From positions 625,441-689,440 of the forward strand of contig CAJJDN010000002.1 in assembly GCA_905182985.1 (NCBI GenBank): DNA of 64,000 nt, in the 5' to 3' direction. This DNA is from Paramecium sonneborni. Lineage: Eukaryota; Ciliophora; Oligohymenophorea; Peniculida; Parameciidae. Positions 1-13,554 of the stretch are shown here, piece after piece; position 1 is the stretch's first letter; every line of letters starts with the position of its first letter. The notes under the pieces were generated by a model. It saw only the letters and a program-made list of their open reading frames with translations, was not told the origin of the DNA and searched no databases. Position numbers and translations under genes: made by a program.

Positions 1-690
1 AAAATCAAATACCATAAATTTACTAGTGACGAAAGTAATTTTAGTTGTACAGATTTTAGAATTGACTTTACTTTATTTTTCAAAATCTAAAATATATAAA
101 TAGACAAGAATTAGAATTCTTGGAACATTTCCTAGAGTTAAAACATAATTAAAAAACAATAATATTAATGATAAAGATCCTTTTTGAAATGAATATAAAG
201 CAACTGTTGAGTATCTGCCTAATTTACTAAGTGATGGATTCAATTATTTAGGAGATTTTTATAATAAGTATTATTAAAATTAATTTTTGGTAATGTTTTT
301 ACATTTTATGGATAAAAAAGAACAACAAATGAAACAGGTTTGATAAATGATATAATCTATGATATTGGTTATGTATTTAAGAATGGATTATGGAATAAAA
401 TAAATCAAAAAGTTGAAAAAAGATTAGAAGAACAAAAAATTACCAGAGTAAGAGTTGGATACAATGTTCCAAAATAACAACAATGGCATAATTAAAGTAA
501 ATTAGTTATAAAAATATCCTCTTGAAAAATAATTACTTTTGTACATAAAAATAATTTTTATAATGCAGGTCCAAAATTTCCATAACCTGTTTAAGATGCT
601 GAAAGTACATTTTTATTTGGCTATTATTGTACCATTCATTTCGAAAGGTAAGAGAGATTTAAAGACAACCATCTGAAATTTTTAATTTTT
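1..690 (+). pseudogene. Degraded or unresolved gene at window edge
   Basis: Protein-like frames are visible on the plus strand, but they do not join into one clean gene. A stretch around 150-290 reads NDKDPF, then TGA, then NEYKATVEYLPNLLSDGF. The TGA sits inside an apparently continuous frame, where a tryptophan would be natural. A second open stretch (about 290-520) is in another frame and is charged and coiled-coil-like. A possible 28-nt GT..AG intron lies near 541-568. No family was recognised. It could be a decayed gene, a gene truncated by the window edge with introns I failed to place, or a frame damaged by sequencing errors. Confidence 0.3.
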
Positions 691-896
691 TTTAAGATCA
701 TAATGGATAAAGTATATAATTTCAAATTATTTTAATATCAACTAGATCTTATATGTTTAGAGAAAATTCAATAAAATTAGTTATTGATTCTTTTTCTAAA
801 TTAGCTGATTAGATGTATTTATTATTGTAGTTAATTGTATTATGGAAAATAAGACATATAAATTTTAAATAATCAAAAATTGTAATAATCTATCTT

Positions 897-2634
897 TCAG
901 TCTAAACTTAAATGTAAATGAGGATCTGATATGCCAGCTTCTATGTTTCTTTACATTTGATCTCTAAACTTCCTCAAAGCATCCCTTACATCAAGAATTT
1001 TCTTTTAAACAATTTAAATTAATAATGGAGACAACAACAATAAAGCTTGATCATCTGAATCTCCATACCAACTTTATATTTGTATTCCATTATCAGGTTG
1101 AAATTAGAAATTTTCAGCCAAATTGTCTATTATTATTGTTTTCTTAATATCTCTTCCAATCTTCTCAATATCTTTTACATATGTATTTTTGACAAGAGTT
1201 GTATGTTATCTGTATAATCTATGAGATATAACTTTATCTTCATCAATAAGATCTAAAATGAAATCTGCATAATCTTATTGTGCTGCTGTAAAAATAACAA
1301 TCTCATAAAATTTAGACATCTCTTTCAAAAATTGTTGTGCATAAGGTCTAACTAAGAATTGACCCTCATCTAATAACTATATAAAAAATAAATTTTTACT
1401 TCTTAATAATGAACTAATGTTTCATCTAAATCTAAGATTAAAGTATATTTATTTGTCTTAGATAAGTAAGGTATCTATTAACAATCTATAACTTCTTCAT
1501 AATCAAATTAAAAGTCTTATGAATCCATGGTTAATCTTAACTATTGAATATGAACCAACTACATTATTATTATAATTATACTATTTTTTGATATTCTTGT
1601 CTTATAAATTCAGTACCCTGATGCAAAGTTAGTCGATCAATGTTTGTTAAGTTTTTCTCCAATGAATTAAGTTTATTATCATTTGAATTCTCAATACTAA
1701 AATAATTTATATAAAATATATACAATAATACTAAGAGCGAATAAACGACATTACTATTTTTACGGATTAAATTTATATCTAAATTTGAACAGTTTTTTTA
1801 TGGTTTAACTTTATTTAATCTAGCTTATATTAAGGCTCTTTGAGACTAGGAAATAGAGTTTGATTAATTTATAAATTCAAGATGTAAAATCATACTGTTG
1901 TGTATGTAAAATAAAAGATTTTTTAAATTCTATTAATCTTCTTCAAATGTATCAGATAAGGCTTTATATAAAATGACTAGGATGCCTATTCTTTCTAGAT
2001 GGATTTATTTGGAAAGAATTTGTTAAGTAACTTTATCTTTTTCTTCTATAATGAAGTGAGAAATTCGATTTAGATAATTTTGGCATTAATTAATGACTTT
2101 TTTTTTTCTACTAATTACTGCCATAATTGTGAATACAATTTCTTCTTGATTGATTAAATTTGATATTTATTCATCAGAATCATTAATAGTGGAACTGGTT
2201 GATTCAATTTTATGAGATTTTGATTCTTCTGTCTTTTATTTTAAAGTATCTTTATTTTTGTTATTTTGTTATAATTTTTATTAATCGAGTTTAGGATGAA
2301 TTTGTTAAAAGATTTTCTTGATCACTTAAGGAGTTTCGTAAAGCATTTGAGGAGAAATAGATCGTTAAGATTTATTTATACTTGTATTGTCATGTTAAGA
2401 TTTTGGACTTGAAGTTCTGTTAAATAATTATTCTTAAGAATTTTATCTTTTGTAGAATAGTTCTAAAATAGCATTTGCTTTTGGAACAGATTTTTTTTTT
2501 TCATTAAAAGATTTGTTAATTGAGGATTTATCAGCTGATAATTCATAAATATTTCTTGAGAATCTGTTATCAATGGGTGGCTTATTAGTTTTAGTTGAAT
2601 TGAAATTTTTCAGTTGTTATTGATGGTTTTGCAT
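897..2634 (-). CDS. SCP/FCP1-type (NLI-interacting-factor) protein phosphatase
   Basis: About 563 residues after removal of two 23-nt introns (near 1380-1402 and 1573-1595); with them removed the length divides exactly into codons. The C-terminal half is an FCP1-homology phosphatase domain. It carries the catalytic signature LILDLDETLVHY (DxDxT motif), followed by VRPYAQQFL, IVIFTAAQQDYA and the late IIIDNLAENF and WYGDSDDQ blocks. These match the small-CTD-phosphatase/Dullard group, which dephosphorylates phosphoserine on nuclear or membrane-associated substrates. The N-terminal half is polar and low-complexity, with one hydrophobic segment (VVYSLLVLLYIFYI), so the enzyme may be membrane-anchored like Dullard/CTDNEP1. 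The start is the ATG at 2634, the first in the continuous frame. The substrate cannot be inferred. Confidence 0.87.
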
Positions 2635-2689
2635 TAAAATAATTTTAATAAATATAATAAATATTTAATTAAAATTTTTATAGACATCA

Positions 2690-5600
2690 TCATTCATCTT
2701 TTAATTTTTCACAAGAGGATTCATCAATATCAACACTTTTCATCATTTATTCTAATAGATATTCTTATCTTTTTAAGACTTTTGTAACCCAACTAGGTTC
2801 ATCAGGAATGACTGTTTCAATAATAAACTTGAGTCCAATAACAATATGTTCTGCAGCTATAAGTAGTAAAAAGTTTCTAAGAGCTTGCTATTTTATTAAT
2901 AAGAGAATTACTGAGGACTAATCAATTTCATTAACTTTTCCTATCAAATTATTTAGTTAATCTTGATTAGCATAGTAGATGGTTAAGCAATTTATTATGG
3001 TTCCTATGTATCCAACTATAAGTAATACACTATTCCATAATCCAATAGATTTCTTAGCTTCAGCTCTAGGTCTTTTAATAAATGTAATGAAACCATACAA
3101 AAGACCATCCAGATTGATTATATTAAATAATAAAATTGCTATTGGTATTAATTAGGAACTGGCACTAAACATAGTAACCATACAAAATTGAAGAATCTAA
3201 AATATTTTGGATTTATTACAAAATAAGTGAATTAGTCAACATGATTAGGTGTTGCCATCATAATTCTATTTAATTCAACAGATCTTAGAAATCTTTTATA
3301 ACCTATACTTTTTCTATCAAAACTTTTGTTAGTCTAATTTTGAGTTTCATTATCTAAAATACTGGCCATTTAAGATGTATACATCTTCCTCCATTTACCT
3401 TCTAAAAATAATTCGTATTCTTTATTTAAAAAATATTTCTTTATCGAATATTGAATTAATGGAAGAATTGTGAATCTCAAATAATGCATTATAGCCCAAA
3501 CAATAGTAAAAGTAATAGACATAATATTTAATTCATCAGCATCTGGATCAATTACAGATTTGTAAAACAAACGACCAAATGAATTGAGAAAAGCAAAAGA
3601 GAATACTTTAATAATGTAGATATCCTCCAATTCATTTTGATATTAATGATTTTCATATTCAAGTGATAATCTTGCAAAATAATTAAAGATTTCATTAGTA
3701 ATTTTTATTGAGATACCTAAACCTATAGAACATAGTATCGTAAATTCAGTAGAACGTTCTCTCAATTTTATAATATAATAATAACCAATTTGTTCTCCTG
3801 CTATTAATATTATAGCTAGAAGCACCAAAGGTGTAACAGATTTATAATATTTCCATTTATCTCTATTGGAATATTGAATTTCTATTTTATGAGTCACATC
3901 ATCGATCCAAAATTATCCTTTAAAAGATGGTATTGGTTATTTCTATTCAGTTTCAACATGCATATCAAATTAAAACATAGTTTCACTTTACTTCCTCTTC
4001 CAAAATTCAAAAAAAATAGTTGCCCAAACTGCCAATGCAATTGTATATATTGGAATAAATAAAGAATTTATTTCATTTGTTGCATAAACATAAACCCCTA
4101 GCATAATACCAGGCACAGCTGGAATAAATAACCAAGTTGTAAAGAAACTTAAAAATACAAAAAAAAATCCAACTTCTGCTCCAAAATATGCTTTTATTGC
4201 ACTTGGTGTTCTGCATCTATTTTATTTGAAAGATAATGGTTCCTTTAGTAGTTCCCATTTTTCTTTTTTCCATTAATTATAAATTAACATCTTTTCCTCA
4301 TCTTCATGTAAAGGAAAGTGATCTAATAATAATTTATCATGAAGAAATTAATCTAAATCAAATTCATCACATAGTAATGATAATATAATTTATTGATCAT
4401 GATAATGATGAAAGTTTTCATACATATCAGCTTTTGTCCTATCAAATTGACAAATTATTCCTTCTTTAAAATTATAGATCATCATTTTCTCATAATCAGC
4501 TACTAAGTTCTTTAATTCATTTGAAACTTTTATTATATAATAAAAGCAAGAATCATTATATGATTTTATTGGCACTGCTTTAAATTTACCTACCTTCACC
4601 TTCTTTTTAATGTTTTCTAATTGTTATTTGACTAAATTTTCACTTGCATTAGTCCCAACCAGTACATATTTATATCCGCTTCTGATTAGATTCTTTTCAG
4701 TTTTTAATAAAGTTTGTCTTAGTTCTTTGATGGCAATGGATCTAGAAGAGGCAAATGCTGTTTAATTTCTAAAGTTATATAAATGATGATCAGCACCTAT
4801 TTTAATTAAATACCCAACCACTTTTTCATGTCCCTAAAATCAAATCAATATAATGTTCAATACTTGTTCAACTGCTATATGCAAGGCTGTTTGTGGCTTT
4901 TCGATTGTCATTATATTTACTAATTTCTTAATATTAAATTTTTTGTTTGAATAATCTGATTCAAAAAAGAGTTCTATTAATTTATTATGACCATGATATG
5001 CTGCTGCATGAACTGCATTTCTTCCTTTATAAGAAGGAGAAAATGGAGAAAACTACTATTTTAACAATGGAATAACTAAATCTAAGTCACCTAAAACACT
5101 TGCCCAAAACAAATAGTTTAAACCTACTGTTTCATACTTTTATCTGTCAGTTATCTTCTTTTCTACGCTTTCTTAATTCAAATCAAATTCACTTTCTTCG
5201 AGATTTTCATCTAGACTTTTTAATTGCTGAATATGTTGTTCACTCTTCAAGAAATGAGCTAAGAATTTTACTATTAGGTATTTGACTACTTTTTTCTAAG
5301 TCTCTTAATCTTTTCCTTTCATTAATGCTATATCAATAGGAAATTATTTTCTATCGTTCTTCATCAGCACTATTTTAGAATCATTCTTACTTAAATTTGC
5401 ATTGTACTTTAATAAAAGCTAAGTTAACTTAAAATCACCGTAAAAGCAGGCCCAATGTAAAGGATTATTTATGTGATCTTTCAAATACTCCTTAAGAGTT
5501 GCTCCTCTTTATAAAAGTAATTTAGCAATTTAGTATTTTCTCTCAGCTATCTATTCTTTCTCTCTTGGTTTTATTGTTGCTTCATCAATATCCTAATTGT

Positions 5601-5955
5601 ATCCTCTTACACAAACCAATACAAGAGCTGAATTCCCTATTCAAGATATTACAAATTAGCATTTTACCTTAATTATCTTTAGAATTTAAATCAAGACAAC
5701 ATAGATCAAGAAAATACTCTACTACTTTATAATGTCCTCTATAAGCAGCCTTTATAAAACATCTATTTACATAATGTAATGCATTTCTTCCATAATAATC
5801 AGATTTCTTACATGCATCTTAAAGCTGTTTAGAACTTAATGAAGCCAGTTGTTGATTAATAAAATCCAATTTACCATCTTGTGCTGCCTTTCATTATATT
5901 AATCATACATAAATACCTCAAGAAGGTTAATTTCTTCATGAACAAAAAAATGCAT
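2690..5955 (-). CDS. Ankyrin-repeat anoctamin (TMEM16-family channel/scramblase)
   Basis: A long multi-intron gene of roughly 1,050 residues. The N-terminal third (about 5950-4750) has several ankyrin-type units, for example YGRNALHYAAYRGHYKVVEYF, GRNAVHAAAYHGHNKLIELF and NNPLHWACFYGDFKLTQLLL. The rest is a TMEM16 domain. It has the pre-membrane block LLKEPLSFKQNR, then YFGAEVGFFFVFLSF, ATNEINSLFIPIY, FFEFWKRKQ, and later MVTMFSASSQLIPIAI and IKRPRAEAKKSIGLW, all typical of anoctamins. TMEM16 proteins are calcium-activated chloride channels or lipid scramblases. The start (ATG at 5955, MHFFVHEEINLLE) is followed by a 29-nt intron; further introns of 21 and about 30 nt lie in the ankyrin part. 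Other introns remain unplaced. The ankyrin/TMEM16 combination is the notable point. Confidence 0.85.
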
Positions 5956-6712
5956 TTTATTAAATAAAATAATCAAAACCGTATTCAAACCCAAAACTAC
6001 AAGCTCTTTACCTTTATTTCCTTTCCTAACTTCATGTTCCAATTTAAATCGAAATTCTCACTCTTAATCTAAAATCCTCATTAAAATAAAATTAAAAAGG
6101 ATAATTTTATTCTAATTTTTACTTTATTAAATTTCAAATTACAATTTGTTTTTCAATTTCTAAAATATCATTTAATACAATATTATCATCATATTATTAT
6201 ATTCATATTTAGAACCTTGAAAAAATTTCAAGTTTAAACGATAAGTTTATCTTATTTGTTAAAATATATATACATCTATTTTTTATGATTATATTAAATT
6301 TTAGAAAATCATTGATAGCTAAAAATAACAAGTCAAATAATCTAATCCTCATTGTTGTTACTAAAAAGTGTAGTAAATTATGTTTATTATTTATTTTTAT
6401 ATGTGAATGAGAATTTCTAATCTAAACAAACTTGTGTCTTTTGTTTTATTTAATTCTTAAATAACTTAAATTTACCATTAAATCATTTCTGTCAATTTTT
6501 TAGACTATAAAAAAAAAGAAATATGGAAAATTTTATTAACATTAAATATTAATACAAATTCAATTTAATTGTAAAGTAGAAAGTAGTTGATAAGTTATAT
6601 TCAAATATAGTTTTTTTTGAAACAATACTAAAATTAGGAGGATTTGTATACTAATTCTTGAATACTTCTTGCGATTAAAGCATAAAAAATTATATATTAA
6701 AAAGTTCCGTTA
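5956..6712. other. Intergenic A+T-rich region between divergent genes
   Basis: About 760 bases between the divergent starts of the anoctamin gene and the WD40 gene. I see no convincing coding frame, RNA gene or repeat. It must contain both promoters. Confidence 0.5.
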
Positions 6713-8752
6713 ATGGAATAAAACATTTCAATCAAATGTCCAATTCATAGAAGAGAATTAATAGTAACAGGATGTATTAATCCTAATTGCAATCGTTCAC
6801 CTTTAATTTGTCAAATGTGTCCAGATGCTCATTCTGATCATTATTCAAATATAGTTCAAATATCTGAATGGCTTTAAAAAGTCTCGAAGACTATTTAAGA
6901 AGGCTCAAAAACATTAAAATAGATAAGAGATATTAATTAAATTGATTCTGTTTTAAAATGGTGTGAAGATAATGAAATGCATCTCAAAAAGGTTGACGAA
7001 CATTGTAAAGCATAGAAAGCCTTAATTGGAGAAGATTTCAATTATTTAAAAGATCTTTTTATAGAAAAATGCAACTAAGCGTAAGCATAACTAGAATAAG
7101 ATATAGAAGACTTCTATACAAAATATAAGGAATAATTTAAAATTTGTAAACTTATTATGGATGACTCATATATTTTATAAAAGTAATGCAATCCTTATAG
7201 TAATGTTCATAATCTTATTTTTAAATTGCAGTAATCAAATTCAAAAGATGCTTAAGAATTAATAAACTAAATAAGAAAATTAATAAATAAACCATACGAT
7301 CCAATAGAGAATATAAAGTAGTGTGCAGAATCAATAACAGAAATGACATATAATCTTCCAGTGTTTGCATTTTAAGATGGTATAGATAGCTTTGTAAATT
7401 AATTGGCTGATTAAATACATAATCATTTTAAAACAAAACTAAACATCACTTTACCTAGAAAAATAGTTTCACCTATTAAATTTTAACCAAAAAATCTTCA
7501 TAAATAATATTCATTACCAACTGAAAATATGTAAAACAATTATAACAGTAATTAAAATATATCAAAATCACCTCGGTTAAACTAAAAATTAGCATTTTCT
7601 CCTTAGAATAGTATTGCTTTGCATTCTAAGACTATTGTAGGACAATGTAGTGATTTTACTTTGAAACCTTTAAAAAAATATTAATTAGACTTTTGTGTAT
7701 CAGCAATAGAAGTTGTGACACCATAGATATTTGCAATGACTTGTAGTAATGACCCTCATTTGAGAGTTTTTGATACTATATAAAAAAGAATTCATACATT
7801 ATCAACTCACACAACTCCCATTATACAAATACATAAATCAACAGATTAGATTATTCCATTATAGTAGAATAATAACTAAAAACCATAAACGTATTTGCTC
7901 ACATTATCAAATGAATAATTAGTAGTTTGGGCTTTTGATTTTAGTAATTAATAAATGATAGTGCCTCATATCTATCATAAATACTTGTTTAACAACTCAA
8001 TTACATAGAGCTGTTATTTATAAGATAATTCCTGTATTGTTATTGGAGATCAAAGTGGAACTGTGGAAGTATATAACTTTTAGTAATCTAAATTATAATA
8101 AAATGGAATTAAAGGTAAACACTAAAAATAAATATCATCTATTCTTTTATTAAAAAAACATGACAAATTTATTTGTAGTTCTTATGATTAAACATTATCA
8201 GTATGGAAAATGTTATATAATTAATCAAACTTTGAAAATACCTACTGTGAATCAATTATTTAATGTGGTAATATGCTTGGACAAATTTAAATAATTAATT
8301 AATTTTAATCAAACCCAAATTTACTTTTGGTTGGAAATCTAGAGGGTATTAAATCATATTAATTAAAGGATCTTTAAAAATTGTAAATTTGATGAATTAG
8401 TGTGTTATATTAGAATCAGATATACAAAAAAATACAAATTCAATTTGTGATTTTATCATTGCTGAAGATGCAAATAAAGGTATTTAAAAAATAATATTAA
8501 TTAGAAACGATATCTGTAATTACATATTTACAATCAAGTAAATCACTAAGATTTTGGAGATTACAGAATAATGATATGGGATGGGCATAAAATGAACAAA
8601 AAATTGATGTTGCTTTATCATTATCTGAGAATATGATTAGATCAAAACTCCAATTAGTTTAAATGCCTTCCAGTACATAAAATACTGTTGTTTTGATAGC
8701 TAATGAAATAAACAAAGAATTGTTAGTTTATGAAATTATTAATAAATAGTGA
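6713..8752 (+). CDS. B-box-like zinc finger plus WD40-type repeat protein
   Basis: The start ATG at 6713 gives MEQNISIKCPIHRRELIV. The N-terminus has a Cys/His cluster (CPIH, GCINPNC, CQMCPDAHSDH) resembling a B-box zinc finger. A coiled-coil-like segment rich in Lys, Glu and Gln follows (about residues 55-250). The C-terminal half has beta-propeller-like units such as SNDPHLRVFDTIQKR, QLVVWAFDFSN, GDQSGTVEVYNFQQ and SSYDQTLSVWKM. Introns of 23 and 25 nt near the 3' end restore the last blades (SKSLRFWRLQNNDMGW). The stop TGA is at 8750-8752. This zinc-finger/coiled-coil/WD40 build is seen in many ciliate scaffold or ubiquitin-related proteins, but no RING domain is visible and no specific function can be assigned. 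Confidence 0.75.
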
Positions 8753-8781
8753 TTAAAAATTAATGTTAATTATAAAATTAA

Positions 8782-10404
<1,623 letters not shown>

Positions 10405-10476
10405 TTAATAAAATAAAATATTTTAATTAATCAAAGCATCAAGATTATTAAGATGATGATGAACTATGAAAAAATA

Positions 10477-10950
10477 TCATAATTTTTATTTTTCTTTATA
10501 ATAAAAATGCATTGATAAGAAATTGAAAGAGTTAATAAAAATTATTATTATATAATTTTTAAAATTCTGTAAAAGCAGAATAATCCTAACTTTACTATCT
10601 AAAAAAGTAAAATTTTGATCTGTTTTATTAAAATAAATTAACTGAGAAGTAATTTTCTCTCCAACATATTAAATAGTCATTATATTAAAATTCTTATTTA
10701 AAATATTTATATAAAGATTTCAGTCCTTTTCTAGTTCAATAAATTGATTTAAAATGTCTTAAATATCATCATCAGGCATGTCTTTTAGCCTCTCAAATCT
10801 ATTAAGAGGCAATGGTTTGATAGGTTAAATAATCATTTTTCTTAATATGTCAATATCATTTGTAGATTAGCTGTCTAATGATTTTTAGGTAATATTATAA
10901 TTTGATGTATGAATTTCCAAATCTGAGCAACAATTTGATTGATTTCCCAT
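10477..10950 (-). CDS. Small putative acylated protein with internal TGA
   Basis: The ATG at 10950 gives MGNQSNCCSDLE, another Met-Gly start with nearby cysteines as in acylated proteins. The frame runs 76 codons to a TGA at 10720-10722, then stays open in the same frame for about 80 more codons to a second TGA at 10477-10479. No GT..AG intron removes the first TGA. If that TGA is the true stop, the protein is 76 residues. If it is a mutation or is read through, it is about 157. Such an open stretch can arise by chance in this code, so the extension is uncertain. No domain was recognised. Confidence 0.45.
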
Positions 10951-11145
10951 TTTTAAAAAAAGGAAAGATGTATCTATTAAATTTATATTAATCAATAAAA
11001 TTTAGTTAAAATGAAATTTCTATAGATAATCATGTTAATGGTATAAATATTTTGATAAATAGGGGTTGAATATTAAATAAGATATGAAATATTAAGAAAC
11101 AATTAAAGTGATTCATTAATTAATAAAAATATTATTTATTTTGGA

Positions 11146-11769
11146 ATGTGGTATAAAAACTTTTCAAAACAAAGTTGGAATCTTCGTGTTTGGAGGTACA
11201 ATAAGTTAATATCTTAATTAGAAAGGCTAACATTCTATTCAATCAGGATGATATTGGTATGTTCAAAACAAAAGGAGTTTTGAGATGGAAGGATACTGTA
11301 TTTAGAATGGCTAGAAGCGAAGCTTGTGTAATAAAACTTTATTTAATGAAATTTAGTTAAGAGGATTCAACTTTTTTTTCTTTGCTGGTATGATTGGATC
11401 TTTCATTTGGGTTAAATCAAACTATTATGATCCAAAATATGTAGCACCTAAAAAGGTTGAGAGTGAAAAGGAATTAGAAAGATTAGATGCTGAGGCTGAT
11501 AAAATATTATTCAAAAATAGATTAGAAGCATATTCAAGACCACATAGAAGTTTAGAAGATTTGATTGCATTCTTATCTGGGTATGATAAATAAATAAATT
11601 TAATAGTTCAAAGACTTTTGATTAGTTTGCTGATTTCATCAGTTATGAAGAAGCAATGAATAACAGTATGGATTAGTAAAATGGTTTGGATTCATGGATG
11701 GATGATTAAGATTAAAGAATGCTTAAATATTATCAAAGAAGTATTGGACGTACACCAAAATTTGATTGA
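11146..11769 (+). CDS. Probable mitochondrial single-pass membrane protein
   Basis: Three introns (26, 29 and 26 nt) join four exons into 180 residues starting MWYKNFSKQSWNLRVW. The N-terminus is basic and aromatic, as in mitochondrial targeting. One membrane segment follows (FNFFFFAGMIGSFIWV), then a soluble charged region ending IGRTPKFD. The build, with a short N-side, one membrane helix and a hydrophilic tail, is typical of accessory subunits of respiratory complexes, many of which are ciliate-specific. I do not recognise the family, so the mitochondrial assignment is inference from these features only. All intron phases agree and the coding length divides exactly. Confidence 0.7.
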
Positions 11770-11935
11770 TATTACAAAACAAATACATAAGCATAAATAA
11801 AATATTTATTTAGTTATCTATTTAAGTTATATAATGTTTTCATAAAGCAATAATAGAGATTCCGATTTATTATTATTAATATTGAAAATCTCGATAATTT
11901 TTAACTTTTTTATTATTATTTAAAATTCAAATAAG

Positions 11936-12373
11936 ATGGACATTTTTGATTAGTTTTAGAAATTTAAGACTAGTTTGAAGACTTAAATAGAGCATCGTCC
12001 TCATTCCCAATAAAGAAACACTGTATTGAAAACAAAATTTATTTAATCAACTCTTTAGACATAATAATAATAATTATAGGATGTATAGAGAAAAAAAACA
12101 TTGTAACATCATAGAAGTTCTACTCTATTTAGTGCTGCGAAGGAGAATTAGGATAAAGCACAAAAACAACAGTAGCAATAACAAAGATTTACTATGATAC
12201 ATAAATAATTGCCAGAAGTATTGCCGATGTAATAAATTTAACAGATGTCAGATATTTTAATAGATTGTAGTGAAGGTTAAATAAATTAATTACAAACCTA
12301 ATATGTAGAAGAGCTAGTTAAATTATCAAGCATTATTATGTATAAAGTCAAAAATTCAAAATTCTACTCATGA
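11936..12373 (+). CDS. Gln-rich protein of unknown function
   Basis: An intronless frame of 145 residues (MDIFDQFQKFKTSLK) with glutamine-rich stretches encoded largely by TAA and TAG. It has no membrane segment and no recognised domain. The C-terminal half (LPEVLPMQQIQQ...QTQYVEELVKLS) could form a coiled coil. Its stop codon overlaps the stop of the opposing CXC gene in the hexamer TCATGA (12368-12373), so the two genes have no 3' spacer at all. Confidence 0.6.
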
Positions 12374-13389
12374 TAATTACACTCTCTTTTATTATTAAAT
12401 TTAATATTCACTTAATCTTTGAGCCTCATGTAAATTTATTTCATAATTCATGCAACCTTCACATTTACAATCCACTCCACATTTTTTACCTGCATGATAA
12501 CATTCACAGTATTTCTTCAAACATTTACTTTTTTTGCAAAAACATTTTACTTCATCATTTTAATTTCTATTTATTTAACTTCTAGTCTATTCTATTAATT
12601 CTTTATTTTATTCATTATTACAGCAATCTATACAATCACATGTTTCTCCACAAAATTTTCCTTATTAAAAACATTAACAATATAATTTTAGACATTATGT
12701 CTTTTTACATATACATCCTTACTTAGATTAGGGTATTAATGATAATCGATCAGGAATTATTTCACATTATTTCTCTAATGTTAATTTATTTATTAACTCT
12801 TCTATTGCATTTTAATTATTAGATTCATCTTGCCATTCAAATACAATTTCTAATTCATTTTCTTTTGATTTTCTATTTGATAAATTAGATGGTCTCAATG
12901 ATGAGTTTCTAAATTCAAGGCTAGGCTTTTCACTCTTTTCACTTTTTTCACTTTTTTCGCTTTTCTCCAAACTAAATTTTTATTATTATTCAAATGTTTA
13001 ACTAAATGTTAGACTATTTTTAGCTTATTAATCATTGATATTATAACCAGAAAAACGATTAAATATATTAAAATTAGATCCTCTAGATTGGAATGATTAT
13101 ATAGATTGCTTTTATTACATTGGGTCTTCCATACTCATCATTGATCTTTAAATCAATATGAATTTAATTAATACTTTTTTTCTATAAACTCTTCATCTTA
13201 TTGTTTTTATTAGCTTTCCCTGTCCATCAAGTATTATATCTTTGGCACTTATGAATTCCTCTAAAATGATTATCTTCCAAAGCCACTCTCAGCCATATTC
13301 CAATCATTAAAATTATCATCTATTTCATTCCCTCCTCTAACATAACAAATGTTATGTTATTTCTTATCGCTGCCTCTTTCTTAAGTCAT
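12368..13389 (-). CDS. Tesmin/LIN54-type tandem CXC (CRC) DNA-binding protein
   Basis: 330 residues after removing one 29-nt intron (13143-13171), which joins the MTQERGSDKKQ exon to the main exon. The C-terminal half contains two cysteine-rich CXC units: CICKKTQCLKLYCQCF...CDCIDCCNN and [16 protein letters not shown]...CKCEGCMN. They are separated by a short spacer, the arrangement of LIN54, tesmin and TSO1. These bind CHR-like DNA elements and regulate cell-cycle genes in other eukaryotes. The N-terminal half is low-complexity and includes four direct KSE repeats (near 12925-12962). A homologous gene diverges from it 165 bp away. The target genes here are unknown. Confidence 0.88.
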
Positions 13390-13554
13390 TTTAAATAATT
13401 ATAATGAATAAAAAAAAATTAAAATAAAGAATTCGAATCTAATATAATAAAGTCTAAATTGATATAAATTAATCAGTTTTATAAGCTTTGCTGATCAGAA
13501 TCAGAATTTTATTAAAAAGAATGCATTGTAATATTAATAATTAAAATATTTTTA

